Below are positions 46,848 through 56,957 of a DNA stretch of 64,000 nt, one piece after another. A model generated the notes under the pieces. The model saw nothing but the letters and a program-made list of their open reading frames with translations, was not told where the DNA came from and ran no database searches. The stretch lies in contig CALMQS010000137.1 of the NCBI GenBank assembly GCA_937871285.1, positions 1 through 64,000 on the forward strand, written 5' to 3'. Source of the DNA: an uncultured Sphingobacteriales bacterium (GTDB lineage: Bacteria; Bacteroidota; Bacteroidia; Chitinophagales; Chitinophagaceae). A program made the position numbers and the translations under genes. Position 1 is the stretch's first letter. Each line of letters opens with the position of its first letter.

Positions 46848-47609
46848 TTATACAGTTCCTTTCTCGCGTTCCTTAGTCAACTGCTGCACATATTTTTCTT
46901 TCGCTTCCTTATCTTCCTTTGCCGATTCTCCCCAATAAATTAACCCCATTGCCTTTCTTGTTCGGTCGGTAGTTGTGTTGGCGCCCGCCCTGTGAATGGT
47001 AAGGGAATGATGCACCAGCAGATCACCCGGGTTAGCAGGAAATGCTATTTCATTTTTTATGTCTTCTTCCGTTCCAAAATCAACAATGCCCTGCGAGAAA
47101 CCAAGTGTCGTGGTACGACCGTGTGGACGAATTCCTTTCCTATGTGAACCCTTTATATATTTCACACAGCCGTTTTCTTCATCTACTTTTTCCAGCGCTA
47201 ACCACATGGTTAATGCCTGTTGGGGTTCAAGCATAAAATAATGACCATCCTGATGTGGTGGAGTTGGTTTACCTATTTTAGGGGGTTTATTAAAGTACTC
47301 AACTGTTTTGCACTCCACGGCTTCTCCCAACAATGTTTTTGCTAATTCTTCATATTTGCTGGCCATAGCAAGCGTTTTGAACCATGCATCATATTTCTCC
47401 AAATCCTGCATCTGCTTCAGGGTTGATAGATCATTTTTGTCCTCATAGAAATAATGATTGGCTGACATAGCTGGTATTCCTTCTGAAATAAAACGCTTTA
47501 CGTTTTCATTCAAAATCTGAACCTCATCCTTTGAAAGAAAACCCTGAACAAATACATAGCCATCTTTATCAAAAGATTCTTTCAGAACCTGGGGATTAAA
47601 TATTGACAT
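46848..47609 (-). CDS. Phytanoyl-CoA dioxygenase (PhyH) family protein
   Basis: This 253-residue protein is a PhyH-type Fe(II)/2-oxoglutarate oxygenase: HQD (119-121) and His206 form the iron triad and an Arg at about 216-218 should bind 2-oxoglutarate. KGSHRKG is also typical. Family members hydroxylate a wide range of small molecules. It has no signal peptide and lies in the susCD operon, 11 bases after a propeller gene. It may open a ring or remove a modification from the imported compound; the substrate is unknown. Confidence 0.88.
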   Translation of the reverse strand: MSIFNPQVLKESFDKDGYVFVQGFLSKDEVQILNENVKRFISEGIPAMSANHYFYEDKNDLSTLKQMQDLEKYDAWFKTLAMASKYEELAKTLLGEAVECKTVEYFNKPPKIGKPTPPHQDGHYFMLEPQQALTMWLALEKVDEENGCVKYIKGSHRKGIRPHGRTTTLGFSQGIVDFGTEEDIKNEIAFPANPGDLLVHHSLTIHRAGANTTTDRTRKAMGLIYWGESAKEDKEAKEKYVQQLTKEREKGTV

Positions 47610-47619
47610 ATTGATTTAG

Positions 47620-49086
47620 TTAATTAAACTTAAATGAATATAAATCTGCATCCTTCAGATAAATTTTCATCTTCACCGTTTTACCTTGCAGGGCAGATAC
47701 ATCTTGTTTGCCATTCCAGGACACAATGCGTTTGATTTCATTTCCGATAATTTCCTGAGAATCCTTGAAAGTATAGCCTGGAACAGGCTTACCTTTCTCA
47801 TCAAGAAATTCAACTCTCACATATCCGGCAGCAGAAGTTGAATAATTTATTTCCAGTTCTTTACCAGTAAACAGAAATGGTTTTGTTACAACATCGCCAC
47901 CTTTGAAGTCTGCTTTTAAAGAAGCAAATCCATCCAGGCGCATGGAGTACCTTTTAATGTGCGCTGTTGGCTGTGCATAACTTTCATTTACATAAACAGA
48001 CAATTCTGTAGGACTTGTTTGCACAACATTCAACACAGGATAATTAGAGCGCGACACCCAATTTTCCAATCCGATACCAGGGCGAATAAAAGACTGCATA
48101 AATGTTCTGTCATATACTGAACCTCCTCTTGAAGTCATAAATACAGCATCAGAACAATCTTTAAAATATTTAGGATTAACATCCAGCACTTTTGCCTGTT
48201 CATCCGTTAATACCTGCCTGTTGGGCATAAAACGTGCACAAATAGCGAGATAAATATGAGGTGCTCTGAAATAAGGGGTGGTTTGGTTCGTGTATAAATG
48301 ATCCAGTGGCGTATCTCCAAAAGTCATATGGACAGGCTCAGTCCAGTTGATAAAATCCTTCGATGTAGTTCTGCTCACTGAACGAAAACCTTTATACTGT
48401 GTAAAACCGCCTTCACTCCATGTACGGAAGTAGCAAACATATTGTTGTTCACTTTCTGACCAGAAAGCAACATTCTGCGAATCAAAAACACCCTTTTTAA
48501 AAACGGCTGTTTCCTGTACTTTTTTCCAATGGATGCCATCTGGCGAAACAAATGCTATTAACCCCGTTTTATCTACACCACCTAAAGCTTTATATCTTTC
48601 TGAAGCTTTTGCATTGGGATTGGTATCGAGGAAGGGGCTGAAATTATGCGTAGCCGGTGCAGCCTTCGAAAGCACTACATTGTTGTTTTTTGTTCCATTA
48701 ATCGTATAAATACCAAGATTAGGTTTTGTCCAGTTAATGCCGTCAGAAGATTCTGCATAGCAGGTCACCTCATTTTCATTGCCATCTCCCTTTGCATCAC
48801 GCACTCCGCGATAGTACAATTTGAATTGTGTGCCATCTTTGATTATCGTACTATATCCACTGAAATTTCCTTCCCAGGGCTTATCAAACTTCAAAACAGG
48901 GCCTTCATTTCTTGGGGTATGCAGTTCCTGGGTAACGTTATTCATTTTATCTACTACATACTGATCCAAAAAAAGCTCCCTGTTACTGCCTATTTGCAGC
49001 GGTTTATTTTTTTGAGCTTGCAAATTGGTTTGAACACAACCCAAAGCCAGCATGCACAATAATACACTCTTCCTGATACGCATCAT
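47620..49086 (-). CDS. Secreted five-bladed propeller glycosidase-like protein, paralogue 1
   Basis: This 488-residue protein has a signal peptide (ending near AQ24), a propeller (about 35-360, with ELFLDQY, NEGPVL, PWEGNF, YRG and SSDGINW) and a C-terminal beta-sandwich (about 375-485). It aligns along nearly its whole length with the product of 50347-51789, with most residues the same by eye. It resembles GH43/GH117-like enzymes with a propeller fold. The copies are separated by a BNR-propeller gene. Likely a periplasmic exo-acting glycosidase; family assignment is by fold resemblance. Confidence 0.75.
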   Translation of the reverse strand: MMRIRKSVLLCMLALGCVQTNLQAQKNKPLQIGSNRELFLDQYVVDKMNNVTQELHTPRNEGPVLKFDKPWEGNFSGYSTIIKDGTQFKLYYRGVRDAKGDGNENEVTCYAESSDGINWTKPNLGIYTINGTKNNNVVLSKAAPATHNFSPFLDTNPNAKASERYKALGGVDKTGLIAFVSPDGIHWKKVQETAVFKKGVFDSQNVAFWSESEQQYVCYFRTWSEGGFTQYKGFRSVSRTTSKDFINWTEPVHMTFGDTPLDHLYTNQTTPYFRAPHIYLAICARFMPNRQVLTDEQAKVLDVNPKYFKDCSDAVFMTSRGGSVYDRTFMQSFIRPGIGLENWVSRSNYPVLNVVQTSPTELSVYVNESYAQPTAHIKRYSMRLDGFASLKADFKGGDVVTKPFLFTGKELEINYSTSAAGYVRVEFLDEKGKPVPGYTFKDSQEIIGNEIKRIVSWNGKQDVSALQGKTVKMKIYLKDADLYSFKFN

Positions 49087-49113
49087 GATAATTATGTTTT
49101 ATAAGATTAAAGT

Positions 49114-50283
49114 TTATGGTTGAATCTCTACTATAGTGCCTGCGATATGACGCACACCATTATCCTTATTGAAATAATAAACTACAAGTACTTTATTATT
49201 TGAAAGTACTACCGACCACGGGTACCCTATATCAGTAGAACCACCATCGTCGCGCAGAATAAATTCCTTTGTTGTTTTCCAATCCGTACATTCCGCATTC
49301 AGAATGCGGGCCCTTATTCCATAAGGTTTATGCCTGTAACCGTATACAAGCAACACACGGTCATCGGGTAGCCGCGTAGCCGTTAAAGGATGTCCCTGGA
49401 AACCCATTGATTCCCAGGAAAACGTTTTGCCCCCATCTTTAGAACGTGCTATTACAGCATAATCATCATAATTTGCAGTTCTTAAAAAGCCTATGATATC
49501 GCCTTTGGGTGTTTCATACACAGAAGCTTCGTTGAAAGATGCTTTTGCATCTTTAGCTACCACACCTGAATATTCCCACGTAAAGCCTTTATCTTTTGAG
49601 ATCAGTAGGTAATTGGATGTTTTTTTGACACTATCTGTAGCAGCTACTATCCACAATATTCTTCCATCCTTCGCTTCATACAATGCTCCGCGATTATAAG
49701 CCGGCACTTTTTGTCCATACGCGTTAAAGTGACGTTCGGACTCAATATGCGGCGGATAGTACGGACCTTGCCATGATTTTCCGCCATCACCTGACCTTAC
49801 CAGGTAGCCCCCTAAGAAAACATACCCGCCGGATTCAAAATAAGGTTGTTTCAAATTAGGTATACCTTCCTGGCGAACAGCCTGCCATCCGTAACTTGTG
49901 CAAATTAAGGTTCCATCCTTCAAATGCAGGAGACAGGGATCTTGTGATCCTCCGAATGGGTGCGCATAAATCAGGTCAACATTATCTGTCCAGTTTTCTC
50001 CATTTTTTGATTTTACGGCGACCAGGTAGCTGTTGTGGTCCACATGGTTGTTCCCCTTTTCCCCAAATATCTTACGATTAGGTGCTCTTCTGAATGCCAC
50101 CATTAATTCGCCGTTCTTAAGTTTAACAACAGACGGGAAAGTAGAATAGAACGCCGTGTCACTATATACAACAACGTCCTTTATCTTTTTTATCTGCGAA
50201 AAACACGGAATGGCTAAACCAACGGCACAACCAATCGTCCAGAACAATCGAACATAGTATAGATTAAATGAAAGTAGTACCAT
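49114..50283 (-). CDS. Secreted sialidase-type (BNR repeat) protein
   Basis: This 389-residue protein begins with a hydrophobic signal segment (about 5-29, ending CFSQ) and has Asp-boxes SGDGGKSW, SKDKGFTW and SKDGGKTF, plus an FRRAPNR motif with clustered arginines as in exo-sialidase active sites. It is a six-bladed propeller hydrolase-like protein, probably periplasmic. It lies between the two propeller paralogues in the susCD operon. The substrate may be sialic acid or another acidic sugar; the arginine triad cannot be confirmed by eye. Confidence 0.8.
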   Translation of the reverse strand: MVLLSFNLYYVRLFWTIGCAVGLAIPCFSQIKKIKDVVVYSDTAFYSTFPSVVKLKNGELMVAFRRAPNRKIFGEKGNNHVDHNSYLVAVKSKNGENWTDNVDLIYAHPFGGSQDPCLLHLKDGTLICTSYGWQAVRQEGIPNLKQPYFESGGYVFLGGYLVRSGDGGKSWQGPYYPPHIESERHFNAYGQKVPAYNRGALYEAKDGRILWIVAATDSVKKTSNYLLISKDKGFTWEYSGVVAKDAKASFNEASVYETPKGDIIGFLRTANYDDYAVIARSKDGGKTFSWESMGFQGHPLTATRLPDDRVLLVYGYRHKPYGIRARILNAECTDWKTTKEFILRDDGGSTDIGYPWSVVLSNNKVLVVYYFNKDNGVRHIAGTIVEIQP

Positions 50284-50346
50284 CGTCGAATTGTATTTAA
50301 TTGACTTTAATATAATGAAAAGTCATAAATGATTCTTCTTGTCATA

Positions 50347-51789
50347 CTAATTGAATTTAAAAGAAAACAAATCCGCATCTTTTAAATAAAACTTTAGTTT
50401 CACAGGCTTACCAGATATAGCACTTAAAGATTGATTGCTCTTCCAGGTAACTACCCTCTTAATTTCATTTCCTATTATTTCTGTTACATCATCTTTTGAA
50501 AATCCCGGAAGGGATTTACCATTAACATCCAGCAATTCAACCTTAACATACCCTGCGGCAGAAGTTGAATAGTTTATTTCAAGTTCTTTTCCTTCAAACT
50601 TAAAAGGCTTAGTTATAACGCTCCCCTCTTTCATTCCAGCTTGCAGAGACACCAATCCATCAATCCGCATCGAATACCTTTTTAAATGCGCTCCTTCCTG
50701 CGCATAGCTTTCACCAACATATACCGACATTTCCTGTTCTCCGGTTTGCACTATATTCAATGCCGGATAATTTGAACGCGAAACCCAGTTCTCTAGCCCA
50801 ATGCCTGGTCTGATAAAAGATTCCAGAAATGTTCTGTCATAATGATTGCCGCCTCTTGTTGTCATAAAAATGGCATCAGAACAGTCCTTATAATATTGTG
50901 GGTTCACATTTAAAACAGCTGCCTGCTCATCCGAAACAACCTGCCTACCAGGCATAAACCGCGCTCCTATCGCAACATATATGTGAGGAGCCCGATAATA
51001 TGGACTGGTCTGTTGAGTATACAAGTGATCGTAAGGAACGTTGCCAAACTTCATGGGTTCTGGTTTGTCCCAATTTACAAAATCCGTTGACGTTGCCCTG
51101 CTTACAGAACGGTAAGATTTATTTCCCTCTTTAGCACCAGTTCTTATATAACTGACATACTTACTTTCCGATTCCGACCAAAAAGCTACATTTTGTGAAT
51201 CGAAATGACCTTCGGTGATAACGCTTTTGTCTTGCAGAAGATTCCAATGGATACCGTCTGCAGAAACATATGCTTTCAATCCTCCAGGAGACGTGCCTCC
51301 AAGTGCTTTAAATCTTTGAGAAGCTTTCGCATTCGGATTCTTATCAAGAAATGGACTTAAATTATGGGTTACAGGAGCAGCATGAGCAAGTATTACATTA
51401 TTCTTTTTAGTTCCGCCGATTGTATAAATGTCCAAATCTGGTTTTATCCAGTTAATTCCATCCCGGGACTCTGCGTAACATGTCACTTCCGAGTCATTGC
51501 CATCACTTCCCGCCTCCCGTATTCCTCTATAGTACAACCTGTATAAATCTCCATCTTTAATAATGGTATTATACGCACTGAAATTCCCTTCCCATGGCTT
51601 ATCGAAATAAAGTACAGGCCCTTCATTTCTTGGATGATGCATTTTTTGTTGCACATCAGAAAGGTTTTCTATCAGGTATTGGTCCACGAAAAGCTCCCGG
51701 TTGTTTCCCAGGTTAATAACCTGTTTGCTTTGCGCATCAGCACCAACAAAAACCAATAGGAAAATCGCTTTTAAAAACAGCTTTCTCAT
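50347..51789 (-). CDS. Secreted five-bladed propeller glycosidase-like protein, paralogue 2
   Basis: This 480-residue protein is the close paralogue of the product of 47620-49086: signal peptide to about ADAQ20, propeller with ELFVDQY, NEGPVL, PWEGNF and SRDGINW, and a C-terminal sandwich ending in DADLFSFKF. It is the first enzyme gene after susD, 33 bases downstream. The retained duplicates may act on different linkages or anomers. Glycosidase-like by fold; activity not established. Confidence 0.75.
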   Translation of the reverse strand: MRKLFLKAIFLLVFVGADAQSKQVINLGNNRELFVDQYLIENLSDVQQKMHHPRNEGPVLYFDKPWEGNFSAYNTIIKDGDLYRLYYRGIREAGSDGNDSEVTCYAESRDGINWIKPDLDIYTIGGTKKNNVILAHAAPVTHNLSPFLDKNPNAKASQRFKALGGTSPGGLKAYVSADGIHWNLLQDKSVITEGHFDSQNVAFWSESESKYVSYIRTGAKEGNKSYRSVSRATSTDFVNWDKPEPMKFGNVPYDHLYTQQTSPYYRAPHIYVAIGARFMPGRQVVSDEQAAVLNVNPQYYKDCSDAIFMTTRGGNHYDRTFLESFIRPGIGLENWVSRSNYPALNIVQTGEQEMSVYVGESYAQEGAHLKRYSMRIDGLVSLQAGMKEGSVITKPFKFEGKELEINYSTSAAGYVKVELLDVNGKSLPGFSKDDVTEIIGNEIKRVVTWKSNQSLSAISGKPVKLKFYLKDADLFSFKFN

Positions 51790-51822
51790 CGCAAATGGGG
51801 GTTTGGTTATGATTTCTCAGGA

Positions 51823-53301
51823 TTAATTATATCCGGGATTTTGAACAGCTTTTGGTTCCGTACTCAAGATACTCAGAGAAAGCGGCCACAGGTATTTGTA
51901 TGTATGTGTTGGATTGTCTATAAAGTAGGGTATCGATTCTGAAGCTTTGTTAAAACGTAAGATATCCCACCAATACTTTCCTTCATATAAAAACTCTAAT
52001 AAGCGCTCTTCAAGAATTGCCTCGTCATTATCCTCCTGTGAACCTGCCACAAATTCGTTGCCGCTAAAATTACTGCCAAAAGCTCTTTCTCTTACAGCGT
52101 TAACAGCATCAGAAGGATCCTGCCCTAACGCGTTTTGGGCCTCTGCTTTCATCAATAAAACATCGGCGTAGCGGTATAGCACAACATCGTCTATAAACAG
52201 TCTTGAACCGGCATTCACAAAACCATTAAACTTTCTCTGAATACATCCATAAAATTTTGTGTAGTCGCCTGTACTTTCTTCAAAGCTATACAGCTCAGTA
52301 TAAGTAGCTACCCTTCTGGAATCTTCAGCTTTGAATTTGTTCCTGGTTTCGTCTGTTAACGTCCAGTAGTTGCCTCCGCCACCGCCAAGCGCACCAATGA
52401 TGGCCACAGCATCAGGATCGCTGTTAGGCGGGAAAGCATCAAGATACATATTTGCCATGAAAGTAGCTCCCGACTCAAACTGCTGAAAATTATTAGCCAT
52501 CAAAATCTCTTTGTTACCCTTATTGTCGTAATCAAATATTCGTTCAAAGTTATCCAGCAATTGTACGTCAGCAGTTTCTACATCACTCAGTGCAGTAAGA
52601 GCCGTGGTAAAATCTTCATTACCCCCGTTCATCTTTTTAGCTGTCCACAGATACACATCCCCTTTCAATACATTAAGAGCAGGTTTAGACCACCTGTTCC
52701 TGCCCGGCAAAAAACTATTATCCGGAAAAAGAGAGAGGCCCTGAGTAATGTCAGCTTTTATCTGGGTAAAAATGGCAGAGGCCGAAGTTCTTTCTTTGTA
52801 TATTACAGACGGATCATATCCTTCTGTGGGATCTGTAACCAATGGTATATCACCCCAGGTTTTCGCCATAATGAAATAACAATAGGCGCGCATAGTGTAA
52901 GCTTCAGCCAATGCCCTGTTTCTTGCTGCTTCTGTTTTGAAAGAAATGTTTGGTAAATACTTCAAAATTAAATTTACATCATTAATAACCCTGTATACAC
53001 TGCTCCAATCAGGACCTGCTGCTGTAGGATCAAGCGTGTTGTTAAAAGTTCTTAAATTAGTAAAATCATTTCCTACGGATTGTTTTAAATTCTGGCTCCG
53101 TGCCTCTCCCCACAAATAGAGATTAGCGGCGGTAACACTTCTCAGCCGGATATACATTCCTCTCAATGCTCCATTAGCATCATCTTCAGTTTTCCAGAAG
53201 GAGGCTGTTGAAATTGTACTGATCGGTTCAAGTTCCAAAGTTTTTGTACAGCCTGCACCTAATACAGAAATCAGAACTGTTATTATTATATAATTTTTCA
53301 T
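51823..53301 (-). CDS. susD-like: SusD/RagB nutrient-binding outer membrane lipoprotein
   Basis: This 492-residue protein has a lipoprotein signal (GAGC, Cys18), the N-terminal SusD helix region with FWKTEDDANGAL, TPR-like helices and the typical C-terminal FLYEGKYWWDI..R and WPL segments. SusD-like proteins sit on SusC as a lid and bind oligosaccharides at the cell surface. The gene follows susC by 18 bases, defining the capture unit of the locus. The ligand is not readable from sequence. Confidence 0.95.
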   Translation of the reverse strand: MKNYIIITVLISVLGAGCTKTLELEPISTISTASFWKTEDDANGALRGMYIRLRSVTAANLYLWGEARSQNLKQSVGNDFTNLRTFNNTLDPTAAGPDWSSVYRVINDVNLILKYLPNISFKTEAARNRALAEAYTMRAYCYFIMAKTWGDIPLVTDPTEGYDPSVIYKERTSASAIFTQIKADITQGLSLFPDNSFLPGRNRWSKPALNVLKGDVYLWTAKKMNGGNEDFTTALTALSDVETADVQLLDNFERIFDYDNKGNKEILMANNFQQFESGATFMANMYLDAFPPNSDPDAVAIIGALGGGGGNYWTLTDETRNKFKAEDSRRVATYTELYSFEESTGDYTKFYGCIQRKFNGFVNAGSRLFIDDVVLYRYADVLLMKAEAQNALGQDPSDAVNAVRERAFGSNFSGNEFVAGSQEDNDEAILEERLLEFLYEGKYWWDILRFNKASESIPYFIDNPTHTYKYLWPLSLSILSTEPKAVQNPGYN

Positions 53302-53319
53302 TTCTTAATCGTTTTAAAA

Positions 53320-56300
53320 TTAGAAAGTAACAGAAGCTCCAAAAATGAATGCTCTGGGATTGGGATAGGCAGTTTCCGTTGTGGTTTGCTCCGGGCTCAA
53401 CCCTTCATAATTAGTAAAATAAATCAGATTACTTCCTGTAAGATTTAATCTTATATCTGCTACCCCTACACGTTTCAAAAGCGATGTTGGCAAGCTATAT
53501 GATAGTGTAACTTCCCGCAAACATAAAAAGTCTGTACTTTGATAAAACCTTGAGCTCCCCCTATTATTCCATACATTCCATTGCGCATTCTGATCCGCCC
53601 AATAATAACGGGGAATATCGGTAACATCGCCCTCTTTCTGCCATGATCTCAGCATATTTGCGCTGATGGCATTGGCACCAGAGAAATTTCCCTCCAGGCG
53701 GGCAGCGGTTTCATTGTAAATTGTAGCGCCTAATGTATAATCCATTCTTACCGTAAAACTCAGGCTTTTGTAACTCAGCGTGCTGGTAAAACCACCTGTA
53801 GCTCTTGGTATTGAATTCCCCATGTATACACGATCCCTTGTGTCTATCGTATCGTTTTTGTCAACATCCTGCCAGTTTACGTCACCACCATATTTCATTT
53901 TACTTGCACTTGGCAACAGCATATCAATGGGTCCCTTTGCAGCATCCGCATCTGTAGAATAAACACTGACCTGCTGGTAAGCATACTGATCCCCTATGCG
54001 CTGACCTTCCTGCAATCCGCCTAACCATGCATAGTCTCCTCTGTTAGGATCATATACATATACCCCGCCTACCCTGTTATTCTCAATCCCATTCTCCGGA
54101 AGCTGCAAAATCTTGCTATTCACTTTAGCGGCATTCAATGCAATATTCCACTGAACAGACGATGAAGGAGATAAAACCCTTGCGGAAAGTTCTACTTCGT
54201 ATCCTTTATTTTCCAACGATCCATAATTCGTTAAAATACTGGGAAATCCTGTTGAAGGAGGCAGCGTTAATGATGTTAACAGGTTATCGGTAACTCTTCT
54301 GTAATAATCAAAAATGATACTCACCCGATTGTTAAACAATCCCATATCCACACCCAAATCAAATGTCTTTGATTGCTCCCATCTTAAATTTTGATTGGGT
54401 AAAGTTGAAATCATGATACCTGAAGATCCATAGTACCTGGAGGAGGCGTTGTATTCACCCTGGGCCTGGTATAAACCCAGCCCGCTAATGTTACCGGTAA
54501 CTCCATAGCTGGCCCTCAGTTTCATTTTAACTAACCCTTCAGGCAGAAAGTTCCAAAACTTTTCCCTGTCAATGTTCCATCCTGCTGATACGCCGGGAAA
54601 CAGTCCCCATTTATTATCAATGCCTAAGTTAGAAGCACCATCATATCTTAAGCTGGCACTAAAAAGATATTTACCCTGATAATTGTAGGTAGCTCTTGAA
54701 AAATAACCTACCAATGCATGTTGCGTCTCCGAGCTGGAAACTGCAGTTGGTGTGGCCGAAGCGTTTAGAGTTGGGATGATATCCGTTGCCGCATTATTAC
54801 CGGTAGCAGATAATGAAATATTATTTGCCCACAAATAAGACAGCCCTGCTTTGATTTCAAAATCATGATCGTTATTAAATACTTTGGCATAATTTAATAC
54901 AGCATTCACCTGAGGTCTTACATTCTCGGAATAAGAGCCGGAAGCAGTGCGTGATGTAACGAGTGTAGAAGGTCCATCGAAGTAGCTTTGCAAAAAGTTT
55001 CTTGAATACCCCCCCCTGTATTGCATGGAAACCTGGGGACTGAAAGTTAATCCCTCAATTATTTCGGCCTGGCCTCCTACAATAAGAGTAAGGTCATTTG
55101 CAAGATTTCTGGGATTATATACCGACATCCGGTAGAAGGGATTAGCGTAACCGAAGGCGCGCCCGGGAGCTAAGGTTGTACCATCTTCAAAATAAAGTTT
55201 ATTCGTCGTTGGTGCTATCAAAGATGATTTGAATACATCTACAGTTGGAACCTGGGTATTCCCGGTATTAGAATACATTACTCTTGAGAAGAGCTTTATT
55301 TTATCATTGACATTGAGCTCTCCATTAAGATTCATCGTAAATCGCTTATAATCTGTCTGGATGGCAATCCCTTTGCTATCAAGGTATCCTAAGCCTAAAT
55401 AGAACCTTGCCTTTTGAGTCCCTCCGGAAACTGAAATGGTATGGCTTTGAGACAATGTTTTCCTGAAAAGCATACTTTGCCAGTCAACACTATTAAAAAT
55501 CAATGTTCTGGATGGATCTGCCGGATCCTGAATGCTCTGCCAACCTTCATTTAATTTGTGCTGATTTTCCGGCGTCAAATATTGAAGGGAATTTGAGGTA
55601 TTGTTAGTAAGGTCGTTGCCCGCTCCGCCTAAATATACGCTTCCATCCAACTGGGCAAGAAAAGAGGAGTTTATTTCTCCTGTTGCCAAAATGCCTAATC
55701 TTGAAAAATATGCTTCATCCTTTCCTGTCAATATATCGTAAGTCTTAGCCACTTCTGATCTTACCATATCAAATTTATAAGTTACCTGCGTTTTTCCCGA
55801 CTGCCCCGATTTTGTTTCCACAATCACAACACCGTTCGATCCCTGTGCACCATATATCGCAGTAGCAGCCGCATCTTTTAAAACCTGTATAGATTTAATA
55901 TCATGCGCGCTTATATCATTCATATTACCTCTTAACACACCATCAATAATATAAATAGGCGGAGAACTGTTGGGATTGTTTATAGATGTTCCGCCACGGA
56001 TAATAATATTAGGAGCAGCACCCGGTTGGCCTGAATTGGTTTGCACCCTCACCCCCGCCAATGTTCCCTGCAATGCCGCTGCTGCATTAGAGTATGGAAC
56101 ATTCTCCAGCACCTTGTTATCCAGTTTGGAAACCGCAGTAGTTATTTCACTTCTTCGTTGCTGCGAACCAAATCCAACAACTACCACCTCAGATAATGCA
56201 TCGGTACTGCCAGACAATGTTACGTTAACCGTTGCATTTCCGTTTAGGAGGACCTCCTTTTCCTGAAAGCCAACCGAACTGACAATAAGTGTTATATTAA

Positions 56301-56553
56301 GATTAGCAACATTGATAGTAAATACACCCTCTCCGTTTGTGCTGGTGCCACTTCCGGACCCTTTTACTTTTACACTGGCGCCAACTAATGGCTCCCCATT
56401 TTCATTCGTCACCTTTCCGGTAACGGTAGCAGTTTGCCCGTGTGCTGGGGCCAGGTTAAAAATGAGAAGAAGGAGCATAACAGGCAGCATCTTGCATGCC
56501 ATGTTGCTGCACAAATAAAAAGTTCGTACATTTTTACAGAGTTGTCGAATCAT
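53320..56553 (-). CDS. susC-like: SusC/RagA TonB-linked outer membrane transporter
   Basis: I chose the ATG at 56553 (1077 aa), which starts a signal peptide ending AHGQ; the frame extends 22 codons upstream. It has a carboxypeptidase-regulatory-like domain (about 40-115), the VVVVGFG segment, a plug domain with the GV.V.TNSG..G and RG..SINN motifs, and a 22-stranded barrel ending in FGASVTF. It imports oligomers across the outer membrane with TonB energy, together with the SusD-like partner. It is the first gene of the operon, after a 400-base upstream region. No anti-sigma or HTCS partner is nearby. Confidence 0.95.
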   Translation of the reverse strand: MIRQLCKNVRTFYLCSNMACKMLPVMLLLLIFNLAPAHGQTATVTGKVTNENGEPLVGASVKVKGSGSGTSTNGEGVFTINVANLNITLIVSSVGFQEKEVLLNGNATVNVTLSGSTDALSEVVVVGFGSQQRRSEITTAVSKLDNKVLENVPYSNAAAALQGTLAGVRVQTNSGQPGAAPNIIIRGGTSINNPNSSPPIYIIDGVLRGNMNDISAHDIKSIQVLKDAAATAIYGAQGSNGVVIVETKSGQSGKTQVTYKFDMVRSEVAKTYDILTGKDEAYFSRLGILATGEINSSFLAQLDGSVYLGGAGNDLTNNTSNSLQYLTPENQHKLNEGWQSIQDPADPSRTLIFNSVDWQSMLFRKTLSQSHTISVSGGTQKARFYLGLGYLDSKGIAIQTDYKRFTMNLNGELNVNDKIKLFSRVMYSNTGNTQVPTVDVFKSSLIAPTTNKLYFEDGTTLAPGRAFGYANPFYRMSVYNPRNLANDLTLIVGGQAEIIEGLTFSPQVSMQYRGGYSRNFLQSYFDGPSTLVTSRTASGSYSENVRPQVNAVLNYAKVFNNDHDFEIKAGLSYLWANNISLSATGNNAATDIIPTLNASATPTAVSSSETQHALVGYFSRATYNYQGKYLFSASLRYDGASNLGIDNKWGLFPGVSAGWNIDREKFWNFLPEGLVKMKLRASYGVTGNISGLGLYQAQGEYNASSRYYGSSGIMISTLPNQNLRWEQSKTFDLGVDMGLFNNRVSIIFDYYRRVTDNLLTSLTLPPSTGFPSILTNYGSLENKGYEVELSARVLSPSSSVQWNIALNAAKVNSKILQLPENGIENNRVGGVYVYDPNRGDYAWLGGLQEGQRIGDQYAYQQVSVYSTDADAAKGPIDMLLPSASKMKYGGDVNWQDVDKNDTIDTRDRVYMGNSIPRATGGFTSTLSYKSLSFTVRMDYTLGATIYNETAARLEGNFSGANAISANMLRSWQKEGDVTDIPRYYWADQNAQWNVWNNRGSSRFYQSTDFLCLREVTLSYSLPTSLLKRVGVADIRLNLTGSNLIYFTNYEGLSPEQTTTETAYPNPRAFIFGASVTF

Positions 56554-56648
56554 AATCGCAGATTTTGGTAGTTCTATTAAAAAGTATTGTCTTAAATAAA
56601 ATTTTAAGGTATAGTGCAAACAGAATCGTTAACAATAATTTCATTTTC

Positions 56649-56656
56649 CAAATCTA
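56649..56656 (-). promoter_or_regulatory. Putative -7 element of the susC operon
   Basis: On the minus strand this reads TAGATTTG, a full TAnnTTTG match, 95 bases before the chosen susC ATG. A poly-A/T-rich stretch lies upstream where the -33 element would be. The transcript start has not been observed. Confidence 0.35.
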
Positions 56657-56700
56657 ATTTTAGTAACACTTAAAATCTGCTACTTTTATTTATATTAATA

Positions 56701-56718
56701 ATACTATTTTTCAAAAAA
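56701..56718. promoter_or_regulatory. 18-bp motif shared with the AraC gene upstream region
   Basis: ATACTATTTTTCAAAAAA is identical to 27296-27313. It lies about 45 bases upstream of the putative -7 element of susC, where an AraC-type activator would bind. The rest of 56554-56957 is AT-rich with no gene. Confidence 0.4.
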
Positions 56719-56957
56719 CATTTACAGGTTCTCCAGTACAGCAAAATTGCCGGTAGCGTATAAAATCTGAAAGCGTTTCATGGAATTTGAACGAAAAAAA
56801 ACCTTAAACCCGGGAGTTAACGACCATTATAAAATTTCAGGGATTTAATTAAAATAAATATTTTCAGGGTTGGTCCTTTTAAGGTTATATTATGACAATA
56901 CTTCGTTATTTGAGAATGTATAGCACCGACTGTATTTAAAAAACATTACAACACGTC

